A DNA stretch of 64,000 nucleotides from the NCBI RefSeq assembly GCF_027482425.1, contig NZ_JAIXWA010000072.1:62001-126000 (forward strand), given 5' to 3'. Source of the DNA: Flavobacterium sp. Its GTDB lineage: Bacteria; Bacteroidota; Bacteroidia; Flavobacteriales; Flavobacteriaceae. A program made the translations under genes and the position numbers. The notes beneath the pieces are model-generated. The model had not been told where the DNA came from and searched no databases. It worked only from the letters and a program-made list of their open reading frames with translations. Position 1 is the first letter of the stretch. Each line of letters starts with the position of its first letter. Positions 1-7,829 of the stretch are shown piece after piece.

Positions 1-1
1 A

Positions 2-400
2 AAACAAAATTTTTCTGAACACCCACTAGGGTCTGGATTGGGGAGTCATCACCATATGTATATCAACCATTATTATAAAAACATGAGAGCTCCTGAATAT
101 TTAAAATTCCTTAATCATGATAAAGATAACTCATATGACGCTAATTCACTCATGAATAGAATGGTCTCTGAATTCGGAATTCTGGGTATTTTACTAGTAG
201 TATTTTTATTGATAAAAGCTTATAAAAAATCTTTTAAAACTAATGATTTTTTACTGCAAGGAATATTTATTTACTTTTTATTAAAACTATTTAGAGACGG
301 CACATATTTTCCTCCCGAATTGTATTTTTTCGTATGGCTTTTTATTTTGTCGAATCCCCAAAAACCAGATCAAGAAAAGGTGTTAAAAACTTCTTTATAG
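2..400 (+). CDS. O-antigen polymerase/ligase family protein, 5' end cut by window edge
   Basis: The frame is open from the first bases of the window, so this is the C-terminal part (about 132 residues) of a longer gene whose start lies outside. The visible part begins with a HPLGSGLGS stretch, followed by a polar loop, then two hydrophobic helices (around EFGILGILLVVF and ending at FVWLFILS). A HPxGxGxG stretch before a polar loop and two final helices is typical of the Wzy_C/O-antigen ligase family, which polymerises or ligates lipid-linked glycans in the inner membrane. It shares 31 bases tail-to-tail with the minus-strand glycosyltransferase. Assignment as polymerase or ligase cannot be decided from the fragment. 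Confidence 0.6.
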   Translation, partial: KQNFSEHPLGSGLGSHHHMYINHYYKNMRAPEYLKFLNHDKDNSYDANSLMNRMVSEFGILGILLVVFLLIKAYKKSFKTNDFLLQGIFIYFLLKLFRDGTYFPPELYFFVWLFILSNPQKPDQEKVLKTSL

Positions 401-1467
401 AATAATTCTGTTTCCGAGCAACATTTCTCCCAACTGTATTTTTGAGATTGTAAAAACCCTTCGGAAATAAGTTCTTGACGAAAATCTGTATTCTCTATCT
501 TTTCAATAGCTTTATTAAATTCAGAAATGTCCAAATTCTCCAATAAAACTGCGCCTGAGGGAGCTATTTCAGCTATTGAAGAATTATTCATGCTAATTAC
601 GGGACAACCCGCTCGCATAGCTTCAATGATAGGTATGCCAAACCCTTCGTAACTTGAAGGATATAACAAGGCTACTGCTTTATTATAAATCCAATTCAAT
701 TGAATATCATCAACATTATTCAATTCAATTATTCGATTTAAAATTTCCTGTGGAATGTTCGTCTTCTCTTGTTTACTTAATGTAGAGCCAACGACACATA
801 GGTTATAATTGGGTAAAGTTTTAAGTAACTCTAAAACAAAATTAAAGTTTTTATATCCAGCTCTACTCCCTACAAACAAAAGAAATGGCGTTTCTAAATT
901 ATTTTCGACAATAAATTGATACCCTGATGATAACTCCAAATTTACATTTCTAAATTCTGGATTTACGCCATTGTATATCACTTCAATTTTTTTTGCAAAA
1001 TTAGTTCCGCATTTCTCTTTTAAATCTTTATAGGTATTCTTGGATACACAAATAATTCCTTTAGATCGTTGAATAGAAGAATATTTGAAATAATTATGTA
1101 GTTTTTTTTTATGATATGGAAAGAAAAAGTCGTGCGTAAAATCATGTATTGTGGTCACTTCAATTTTATTCTTTGCACCCAATAAATTTCTGTAAAAACT
1201 GGAATGATAAATAAATGGTTCTGTTGAAGAATAAAAAATTGGTTTTACGCGCTGTATTATTCCCGGTTTAACAGAGGATATGACTTTTGACGTATATTCT
1301 TTTTTTAATAAGTTATTTCTATGATAATTATACTCATTTTCACAGTCAATCATGGTGAGGTTAAATTCAGAATGATTGATAAAATAAGCAATAATTTCAC
1401 CCCAATAATTTGAGATACCTCCATTATTACTTTTTCCAAAAATGATATTATCAAGAATTAACTTCAT
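370..1467 (-). CDS. Glycosyltransferase family 4
   Basis: 365 residues, a normal length for a GT-B fold GT4 enzyme that moves a sugar from a nucleotide donor onto a growing glycan on the cytoplasmic face. The N-terminus has the glycine-containing loop (KSNNGGISNYW). The C-terminal half has LLFVGSRAGYKN, and near residue 270 the donor-binding EX7E motif in YEGFGIPIIEAM. The neighbours are Wzy-like and rfb genes, so it probably helps assemble the O-antigen or exopolysaccharide repeat unit. Acceptor and sugar are not deducible. A strong terminator palindrome lies only six bases upstream of its start. Codon use is AT-rich like the other genes of positions 1-4600. Confidence 0.85.
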   Translation of the reverse strand: MKLILDNIIFGKSNNGGISNYWGEIIAYFINHSEFNLTMIDCENEYNYHRNNLLKKEYTSKVISSVKPGIIQRVKPIFYSSTEPFIYHSSFYRNLLGAKNKIEVTTIHDFTHDFFFPYHKKKLHNYFKYSSIQRSKGIICVSKNTYKDLKEKCGTNFAKKIEVIYNGVNPEFRNVNLELSSGYQFIVENNLETPFLLFVGSRAGYKNFNFVLELLKTLPNYNLCVVGSTLSKQEKTNIPQEILNRIIELNNVDDIQLNWIYNKAVALLYPSSYEGFGIPIIEAMRAGCPVISMNNSSIAEIAPSGAVLLENLDISEFNKAIEKIENTDFRQELISEGFLQSQKYSWEKCCSETELFYKEVFNTFS

Positions 1468-1473
1468 GATTTC

Positions 1474-1507
1474 AAAAAAAAAGAAGTTTATATAAACTTC
1501 TTTTTTT
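1474..1507 (-). terminator. Palindromic rho-independent terminator
   Basis: A perfect 18-base palindrome (GAAGTTTATATAAACTTC) is flanked by A7 and T7 tracts that continue the symmetry. It follows the lipoprotein gene and lies directly before the glycosyltransferase start on the same strand. It may therefore end transcription of the first gene or attenuate the second. Confidence 0.7.
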
Positions 1508-1512
1508 GGTTC

Positions 1513-2037
1513 TTATTTAGTTAATAGTTCTAAAGCTTTTTCGTTACCTACAAATGTTGGTGGGTATTTTTTTGTGTGGTCTAAATTATATCTTGATTTA
1601 ACAGCATCCCAACTAAAACCATCATCAGTTAAAAAATATTGTGAATGTTTGCCTGAACTTCCGTCCAAAACCACTTTATTATTTTTAATTACTGAAATTG
1701 TATTTAAAACCAATGTCTGTTGATCTGGGTTTGTACTGCTAATTAATTTAATATTCTCCAAGGCTACACCAGAGGGAATAATTACTTCTATTCGCTGACT
1801 AACAGGATTTCCTTGAACCTTTTGTCCTATAGATTTATCATATTGGTAAAATCCTTTTTCTTGATAAACTACATTGATACTGTCATTTTTCTCGTAAACA
1901 CCTTCTAATACCAATGAATATTGATCAACTGGTTTTGAATTTGAATCTCCAGAGGTGTCATCGCTAGTTGCTGACTTATCTTTTCCGCAAGAACTAAATA
2001 ATGTTAATCCAATAAATATAAGGCAAATTTTTTTCAT
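1513..2037 (-). CDS. Putative lipoprotein of unknown function
   Basis: 174 residues. The N-terminus MKKICLIFIGLTLFSSCGKD is a lipoprotein signal peptide with a lipobox (LFSSC) placing the lipidated cysteine at residue 17. A low-complexity acidic and serine linker follows (TSDDTSGDSNS). The remainder is a soluble domain of beta-type composition that I do not recognise. It sits between two glycosyltransferase genes, with its own TAnnTTTG box upstream (2057-2064) and a strong terminator downstream, so it is transcribed as a single gene. A role in the cell envelope is inferred only from the lipobox. Confidence 0.75.
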   Translation of the reverse strand: MKKICLIFIGLTLFSSCGKDKSATSDDTSGDSNSKPVDQYSLVLEGVYEKNDSINVVYQEKGFYQYDKSIGQKVQGNPVSQRIEVIIPSGVALENIKLISSTNPDQQTLVLNTISVIKNNKVVLDGSSGKHSQYFLTDDGFSWDAVKSRYNLDHTKKYPPTFVGNEKALELLTK

Positions 2038-2056
2038 CTTTTGATTCTTTTGAAGA

Positions 2057-2064
2057 CAAATCTA
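2057..2064 (-). promoter_or_regulatory. -7 promoter box for the lipoprotein gene
   Basis: The minus strand reads TAGATTTG, matching TAnnTTTG, the -7 element of the Bacteroidota primary sigma factor. It lies about 20 bases before the start codon at 2037. No clear -33 TTG is seen. Confidence 0.45.
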
Positions 2065-2118
2065 CAAAATAAATTAGGATTGCTATTTAATGATAAAAAA
2101 TTTTTGAATAGTAAATCC

Positions 2119-2126
2119 TATATTTG
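2119..2126 (+). promoter_or_regulatory. -7 promoter box for the WcaI-like gene
   Basis: TATATTTG lies 14 bases before the ATG at 2141, giving a very short leader. It is back-to-back with the lipoprotein promoter in a 103-base divergent spacer. Confidence 0.5.
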
Positions 2127-2140
2127 CTCAAATAGTCATA

Positions 2141-3367
2141 ATGAAAAAAAATATTACCATTATTACTGCAAATTTTTATCCAGAAGATACTGCAATTGGC
2201 TTATATACTACTCAATTCGCAGAATATTTAGCAGTTGATAATCAAGTTACTGTTTTAACAGGATTCCCTTATTATCCCCAATGGAAAATTTACACGGAAT
2301 ATCAACAAAAAGAGAATATTGTAATTGAATACCTCAACGGTATAAAAATTATTCGATCTAAACAATATGTCCCATCAAAAGTAACTCTTATCAAACGATT
2401 GAAGATGATATTTTCTTTTGTTTTGGGAATTTCGAAAAATAAAAACAAAGTAAAAGAATGTGATGTTGTCATTTGCCTGGTTCCTTTTACATTTTCAATA
2501 TTTACAGCTTATAAACTCGCTAAACAGACCAATGCTAAACTTTGGATTCACATTCAAGACTTTGAATTTGATTTAGCCTTTGAATCCGGGATTTTTAAAA
2601 AAAGCAGTCTCATTAGTTTTATGACTCAAAAAACGGTCTATACCATTGAAAGATTTTTGTTGAATAAAGCCAATGTTATCAGTACTATCAGTAATCAAAT
2701 GATGCTGAAAGTTTCTGAAAAATCGAATAATAAAGATGTATTTTACTTTCCTAATTGGATTTCTAAAGAAAAAATTAATCCTGAAGTTGCGCAAAAGCAC
2801 GCTTTTTTTAAAGATAACAAGTTCTCTCTTTTGTATTCCGGTAATATTGGAGAAAAACAAGATTGGAATTTGTTTTTATCCGTAGCTGAACGATTACAAA
2901 ACAATACAAACATTGAAATCATCATCGTGGGTAATGGAGGGTATTTAAACACATTAAAGGAACGTTGTAAAATGTTAAACAATGTGACTTTTCATGATTT
3001 AGTTCCCTACGAAGAATTAAATAATTTGCTTTGTAGTGCTTCTTTACATTTTTTATTTCAAAAAAACGAAGTGCTAGACACCCTCATGCCTTCAAAATTA
3101 CTAGGTATGATGGCCAGTACTCGCCCTTGCCTTGTAACTGGAAACCCTAAATCTGAAGTCGCAAAAGTATTAACTGAAGATTGTGGATACTACATCGCGA
3201 ATCCATCAACCGAAACCATCTATGAAATCATCAACCGTATTTCACAAAACGAAATTGATAGTTCAAAATTGGGAATTAAAGCTCGAGAAAAAATAATTAA
3301 TCAATTTTCAGATTCAAAGGTATTAGCGCGATTTAAAGAAAAAATAAATGAAATTAGCAATGCATAA
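2141..3367 (+). CDS. WcaI-like glycosyltransferase, GT4 family
   Basis: 408 residues. The N-terminal signature (ITANFYPEDTAIGLYTTQFAEYL, then VTVLTGFPYYPQWK) is that of the WcaI type known from colanic acid synthesis. The C-terminal Rossmann half contains LLYSGNIGEKQDW and, near residue 310, a MPSKLLGMMASTRPCL stretch that takes the place of the usual acidic donor motif. It should act at the cytoplasmic membrane on a lipid-linked glycan. The start at 2141 is supported by the promoter box just upstream. The following membrane protein overlaps its end, so the two are probably co-transcribed. The sugar specificity is unknown. Confidence 0.85.
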   Translation: MKKNITIITANFYPEDTAIGLYTTQFAEYLAVDNQVTVLTGFPYYPQWKIYTEYQQKENIVIEYLNGIKIIRSKQYVPSKVTLIKRLKMIFSFVLGISKNKNKVKECDVVICLVPFTFSIFTAYKLAKQTNAKLWIHIQDFEFDLAFESGIFKKSSLISFMTQKTVYTIERFLLNKANVISTISNQMMLKVSEKSNNKDVFYFPNWISKEKINPEVAQKHAFFKDNKFSLLYSGNIGEKQDWNLFLSVAERLQNNTNIEIIIVGNGGYLNTLKERCKMLNNVTFHDLVPYEELNNLLCSASLHFLFQKNEVLDTLMPSKLLGMMASTRPCLVTGNPKSEVAKVLTEDCGYYIANPSTETIYEIINRISQNEIDSSKLGIKAREKIINQFSDSKVLARFKEKINEISNA

Positions 3368-4607
3368 AATTAGAATAGATGCTATTCATTCGTATTTAAT
3401 TTATCCATTATTGGCATTTCCATTATGGAAAGAAAACATTACTATGTTATTTTTTGTTTTGTTTTCCGTTTTTAATATCCGGTCATTTATCATAACAAAA
3501 AAAGTGACTGGGATCCATAAAGTTGAAGGCTGGGTGCTATTTATCCCTTTTCTAATTGTCCTTTTTTCTAGTTTTTTAAGAAATGAAATTCACGAAAACA
3601 AAGATGCTCTAAATCATGCAGGTTTATTCGTCGCATTACCTTTGTCCTTCATAATGGCTCCAGATTATCTTTTTGATAAAAAAAAGATTTCGGGTTATTT
3701 GAATTTCTTACTATATTCTTCACTTATTTTAATACTCGCTTATTTACTTTTATTTTTTTATCATAATCCTGTAAATGATTTTTTCGGAACAAAGTATAAC
3801 AGTTCATTATTTAGAGACTTTGTTTATGAAAAAACAATAATATTCTCTATACACCCAGCCTACTTTAGCAGTGTTTTATTTCTAGGTATGGCATTTTGTG
3901 TTGAAAAAATAAAACACACATTTTCATTAAAATACCTTAGTTTTATTGTTGTTTTTTATGTATTTACTTTTCTACTATTGTCAAAATTGAACATACTTTT
4001 AATGCATATTTTATTAATTTATGCCTTATATTCTACTAAAACAATAACTAAAAAATCAAAGTTAATTTCTGGATTTGTATTTGGAATTTTAATGTCCCTT
4101 TTTGTAGTATTTACCCCAGGAATGTTCAAGCGAATTGAAGAAATTTATAAAAGTTTTAATACTGTCCCAAGCGGTCTGGCCTTTGATTCTACGAACATAA
4201 GAAGGGCAATTTACACGTGTGATTTTGAATTAATTCAAAGTAACTATTTAAGTGGGATTGGATATTCAAATATTGTAAACGATATACAACGCTGTTTTCA
4301 ATCAAAGTATGATTCAAGTTTTTTCGAAGGAGCCAATTATATGAGTCATAACTTTTTTATCTATACGCTCTTAGGTTCAGGAATAGTTGGACTTATTCTA
4401 TTCCTATTTTTTATCTTCAAAACAACCTTTTTTCTATTTCGTTTTCATAGCATAACCTTTCAAGCATTTGCTGTAAATACAATTGCAATGTGTTTGATAG
4501 AAGATTATTTCTACCGTCAAAATGGTGCTTTCTTTTTTCTTTTATGGTATTTGATATTATTACGCTTTGGAGCAAAAAATAACAAAATTGAAAATCCTAT
4601 TCTGTAA
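3348..4607 (+). CDS. O-antigen ligase/polymerase family membrane protein
   Basis: 419 residues, with about ten strongly hydrophobic segments spread over the whole length. A polar periplasmic loop around residues 255-330 (containing NYLSGIGYSN and a NYMSHNFFIYTLLGSG stretch with the conserved His-Asn) matches the Wzy_C/WaaL superfamily. Such proteins join or transfer lipid-linked glycan units on the periplasmic side. The start overlaps the preceding glycosyltransferase by 20 bases. An alternative ATG at 3360 gives an 8-base overlap and is equally plausible. It ends in an 11-base tail-to-tail overlap with rfbD. It is the second gene of this type in the locus, so one may be the polymerase and the other the ligase (inference). 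Confidence 0.75.
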   Translation: MKLAMHKIRIDAIHSYLIYPLLAFPLWKENITMLFFVLFSVFNIRSFIITKKVTGIHKVEGWVLFIPFLIVLFSSFLRNEIHENKDALNHAGLFVALPLSFIMAPDYLFDKKKISGYLNFLLYSSLILILAYLLLFFYHNPVNDFFGTKYNSSLFRDFVYEKTIIFSIHPAYFSSVLFLGMAFCVEKIKHTFSLKYLSFIVVFYVFTFLLLSKLNILLMHILLIYALYSTKTITKKSKLISGFVFGILMSLFVVFTPGMFKRIEEIYKSFNTVPSGLAFDSTNIRRAIYTCDFELIQSNYLSGIGYSNIVNDIQRCFQSKYDSSFFEGANYMSHNFFIYTLLGSGIVGLILFLFFIFKTTFFLFRFHSITFQAFAVNTIAMCLIEDYFYRQNGAFFFLLWYLILLRFGAKNNKIENPIL

Positions 4608-5451
4608 TTTTCAATAATGCTGTTTTCCAATCTGAAATTTGAATATTAAATGCTTGTTTTATTTTGCCTTTCGATAAAACACTATAGGCTGGTCGGCGTG
4701 CAGGTGTGGGAAATTGATCCGTTGAAATCGGTTGAACAGGAATAGCAATTGAATTTTTTCTAAAAATGGCTTTTGCAAATTCATACCAGCTGCATTGTCC
4801 TTCATTGCTATAATGATAAATTCCATAGGGATGGACATCCATTACGCAGTCTTTTTGGATCAAATCGACCAATAAAACCGACAAATCCAACGCATTGGTT
4901 GGCGATCCAATTTGATCATTGACTACAGACAATCGGTCTCGTTCATGCGCTAATCGCAACATTGTCTTCATAAAGTTATTGCCGAAAGGAGAATAAACCC
5001 AAGACGTTCGGATAATATAATATGCACTCGAATAATTTTGAATGGCTTGTTCTCCAGCCAACTTGCTCGCACCGTAAACGCCGAGTGGAGCCGTAGTGTC
5101 GGTTTCCGTATAGGGCGTGTTTTGGGTGCCATCGAAAACGAAATCCGTGGATATGTGGACTAAAGTGGTCCCAAATTCGGAACATACGTTAGCCAAATAC
5201 TCCGGGCCCGTAGCATTAATTAAATAGGCTTTTTCTGGTTCGGATTCAGCTTTATCTACTGCCGTATAAGCCGCAGCATTGATACAATAATGGGGTCTAA
5301 CTTTAGAAAAAAGCGCTGTAATCGACGCTAATGAGGTAATATCAAGTTGCGTTGAGTCGCAAAATATCCATTTAATTGAGGTGTTTTTAGGTACACTATG
5401 TTGCAACGATTGCCCCAACTGCCCTCCTGCTCCAGTAACTAAAACTACCAT
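4597..5451 (-). CDS. rfbD: dTDP-4-dehydrorhamnose reductase
   Basis: 284 residues, the usual length. It catalyses the last step of dTDP-L-rhamnose synthesis, reducing dTDP-4-keto-L-rhamnose with NAD(P)H in the cytoplasm. Visible motifs are the Rossmann GAGGQLGQSL at residues 7-16, the AAYTAVDKAE segment, HISTDFVFDG, and the SDR active-site pair in VYGASKLAGE (YxxxK). It overlaps rfbC by 7 bases and is the last gene of the minus-strand operon from 9518 to 4597. Confidence 0.95.
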   Translation of the reverse strand: MVVLVTGAGGQLGQSLQHSVPKNTSIKWIFCDSTQLDITSLASITALFSKVRPHYCINAAAYTAVDKAESEPEKAYLINATGPEYLANVCSEFGTTLVHISTDFVFDGTQNTPYTETDTTAPLGVYGASKLAGEQAIQNYSSAYYIIRTSWVYSPFGNNFMKTMLRLAHERDRLSVVNDQIGSPTNALDLSVLLVDLIQKDCVMDVHPYGIYHYSNEGQCSWYEFAKAIFRKNSIAIPVQPISTDQFPTPARRPAYSVLSKGKIKQAFNIQISDWKTALLKITE

Positions 5452-5996
5452 ACTTTTCGAGCATTAATTAAATTGGGTAGTGTTTTGTCTTTATCTGAAA
5501 TAAGTAACGATTCTTTATCCATTGGCCAATCGATTCCTAATTCGGGATCGTTATAGGCGATTCCGCCTTCGCTTTCTCTATGATAAAAATTGTCGCATTT
5601 ATAAAAAAAGGTGGCAGTATCACTCAATACTAAAAAACCATGAGCAAATCCGCGAGGAATAAAAAACTGTCTTTGATTTTCACCGCTTAAATATACGCCC
5701 ACATGTTTTCCAAAGGTGGGAGAATTAGGACGAATATCTACCGCAACATCCCAAACTTCACCATATAAAACCCGTACTAATTTAGCTTGAGACTGTTCGC
5801 CGCATTGGTAGTGTAAGCCGCGTAAAACTCCTTTAGATGAATAGGATTGATTGTCTTGTACAAATTGAACTGAAAGACCTGTTTTTTCTTTAAACTCATT
5901 TGCGTTGAAACTCTCCATGAAATAGCCCCGTTCATCTTGTATGATTTTAGGTTCGATTACCAAAGCTCCGCTCAACTCCGTTTCAAAACACTTCAT
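5445..5996 (-). CDS. rfbC: dTDP-4-dehydrorhamnose 3,5-epimerase
   Basis: 183 residues, the normal size for this cupin-fold homodimer. It epimerises C3 and C5 of dTDP-4-keto-6-deoxyglucose. Family motifs seen are DERGYFMESF near residue 22, FVQDNQSYSSKGVLRGLHYQ with the catalytic histidine, VDIRPNSPTFG, and FIPRGFAHGFLVLSD. One base separates it from rfbA upstream, and it overlaps rfbD downstream, showing tight co-transcription. Confidence 0.96.
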   Translation of the reverse strand: MKCFETELSGALVIEPKIIQDERGYFMESFNANEFKEKTGLSVQFVQDNQSYSSKGVLRGLHYQCGEQSQAKLVRVLYGEVWDVAVDIRPNSPTFGKHVGVYLSGENQRQFFIPRGFAHGFLVLSDTATFFYKCDNFYHRESEGGIAYNDPELGIDWPMDKESLLISDKDKTLPNLINARKVW

Positions 5997-5997
5997 A

Positions 5998-6861
5998 CTA
6001 CCGCTCTAATAAAGACATTAAATGCACACCATATCCGCTTTTTAACAGCGGTTGTGCAATTGTTTCCAATTGGTTAGCATCGATATAACCCATTTTGAGC
6101 GCCGCTTCTTCAATCGAACCAATTTTTAATCCTTGGCGTTCTTCAATTACTTGAACGAACTGTCCTGCCTGCATTAATGATGGAAATGTCCCTGTATCCA
6201 ACCAAGCAGTTCCTCGGTCTAAAATACTGACTTTTAATTTTCCTTGTTTAAGGTATTCTTTATTTATATCCGTAATTTCTAATTCTCCCCTTAGACTGGG
6301 TTGTATGTTAGCGGCAATTTCTATGACTGAATTGTCATAAAAATAAATTCCCGGAACAGCATAGTTGGATTTGGGTTGTACCGGTTTTTCTTCAATTGAA
6401 AGTACGTTCCCTTCTTTGTCAAAATCAACAACACCATAACGCTCAGGATCTTGCACATGATAGGCATAAATAATTCCGCCATCAGGATTGTTATTGGCTT
6501 GCAATAATTCAGCTAATCCAGTGCCGTAAAAAATATTGTCGCCCAATATCAAAGCTACTTTATCATCTCCGACAAATTCTTTACCAATAATGAACGCTTC
6601 TGCTAATCCATTAGGGTGTTCTTGAACGGCATATTCAAAACGACAACCCAAACGCGATCCATCGCCTAACAATTGTCGAAATAATGGTAAATCATGTGGC
6701 GTTGAAATGATTAAAATTTCGCGAATCCCCGACCACATCAAAGTAGAAAGCGGATAATAAATCATCGGCTTATCATAAATGGGCATGAGCTGTTTGGAAA
6801 CGGCCAACGTTAAAGGGTGTAGTCTTGTACCAGATCCCCCGGCGAGAATTATACCTTTCAT
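5998..6861 (-). CDS. rfbA: Glucose-1-phosphate thymidylyltransferase
   Basis: 287 residues. It makes dTDP-glucose from glucose-1-phosphate and dTTP, the first step to dTDP-rhamnose. The N-terminus carries the nucleotidyltransferase signature [20 protein letters not shown], followed by [14 protein letters not shown]. Further on are [10 protein letters not shown] with the metal-binding aspartate, [20 protein letters not shown] and the GTAWLDTG segment. It is one base from both neighbours. The usual second enzyme, rfbB, is not next to it and is not seen in this window. Confidence 0.97.
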   Translation of the reverse strand: MKGIILAGGSGTRLHPLTLAVSKQLMPIYDKPMIYYPLSTLMWSGIREILIISTPHDLPLFRQLLGDGSRLGCRFEYAVQEHPNGLAEAFIIGKEFVGDDKVALILGDNIFYGTGLAELLQANNNPDGGIIYAYHVQDPERYGVVDFDKEGNVLSIEEKPVQPKSNYAVPGIYFYDNSVIEIAANIQPSLRGELEITDINKEYLKQGKLKVSILDRGTAWLDTGTFPSLMQAGQFVQVIEERQGLKIGSIEEAALKMGYIDANQLETIAQPLLKSGYGVHLMSLLER

Positions 6862-6862
6862 T

Positions 6863-7825
6863 TTAAATCAGTTTTTTTGCTTTTTTTATTCTTGTATATC
6901 TGTAAAATAAAATAAAACAAAAATAAAAAAATAAGGGAAATGCTATTTTTGCAGAAATCAGTGAATCATCTTTAATATTAGATACTATAGAATTTTCTTT
7001 AATTACTTTATCAAGACTTACCAGCTCTACTTTAAAATTTCCATTTTCCTTTATTAAAGCTTCTTTTGTCTTTATGATGTCATTCAATTGTGTATTTTCA
7101 TTGTAATAAACCAGACTACTATTTCTTTGATTCCCATTTGATGTGTTCTTAAAACCATTCAAAATACCATTTATTTGATTTATTATTGAATCATTTTGAG
7201 CCATTTTTAAGTAAACATTTTTGAGGTTCTCCTCTTGTATTTTCTTATAAAAATCAGAATTGTTCAAATAATTCAATATCGGTGTAATTGTTTTTTTATC
7301 TTCTGTAAGTCCTTTTGTGTTAAATGAAATTACGTGAAATGGGTAGTTTTTACTTGTTATCTCATCTTCCACTATTTTTTTTGCATCACTGTCTTCAGAA
7401 AACAATTTAATTAACTCAAAATTCTGTGGGTTACTAACGATAAATTTGTAAACGTCTGAAATTGGTTTTATAGTTATCTTGCCTATCTTTTTAGGTGATT
7501 GGATTCCAACAGTGTTTTTTAAGAAAGCAGTATCATTATCTTTTATTCTAGAATTAATTAATTCAATTTTAGAATATAAATAATCAACAGATGTAAAATT
7601 TGGAATTACAATAATATCATGACGGTATATTTTCTCCTTTTCATAAAAATATCCTAACACTACACCAACTAGAGTTAATATTACAAAGACTACTATTTTA
7701 CGTCTAATAAATGAAATCATTTTAAAAATTGCATTGAAAAAACTTTGTCCAATTTTCTTAAAAAAATTAGAAATACTCCCTAGGTCTATTTCTTGTCCAT
7801 CTGTAAATTGTGGTGTTGTACTCAT
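6863..7825 (-). CDS. Wzz-like chain-length determinant protein
   Basis: 320 residues with the layout of polysaccharide co-polymerases: a cytoplasmic N-terminus, a first membrane helix at about residues 45-60 ([17 protein letters not shown]), a long helix-rich periplasmic part, and a second helix near the C-terminus ([15 protein letters not shown]) followed by basic residues. Such proteins control glycan chain length together with Wzy. No tyrosine-kinase domain is attached. Its base composition is lower in GC than the flanking rfbA and the 562-residue gene. Sequence resemblance alone is weak, so the call rests on topology and its position directly before rfbA. Confidence 0.65.
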   Translation of the reverse strand: MSTTPQFTDGQEIDLGSISNFFKKIGQSFFNAIFKMISFIRRKIVVFVILTLVGVVLGYFYEKEKIYRHDIIVIPNFTSVDYLYSKIELINSRIKDNDTAFLKNTVGIQSPKKIGKITIKPISDVYKFIVSNPQNFELIKLFSEDSDAKKIVEDEITSKNYPFHVISFNTKGLTEDKKTITPILNYLNNSDFYKKIQEENLKNVYLKMAQNDSIINQINGILNGFKNTSNGNQRNSSLVYYNENTQLNDIIKTKEALIKENGNFKVELVSLDKVIKENSIVSNIKDDSLISAKIAFPLFFYFCFILFYRYTRIKKAKKLI

Positions 7826-7829
7826 GCGG

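Noticed and set aside
38-58. The apparent start MGSHHH resembling an affinity-tag leader
   Set aside because: The frame is open upstream to the window edge and the residues fit the loop of a Wzy-type protein, so this is an internal TTG and not a vector sequence.
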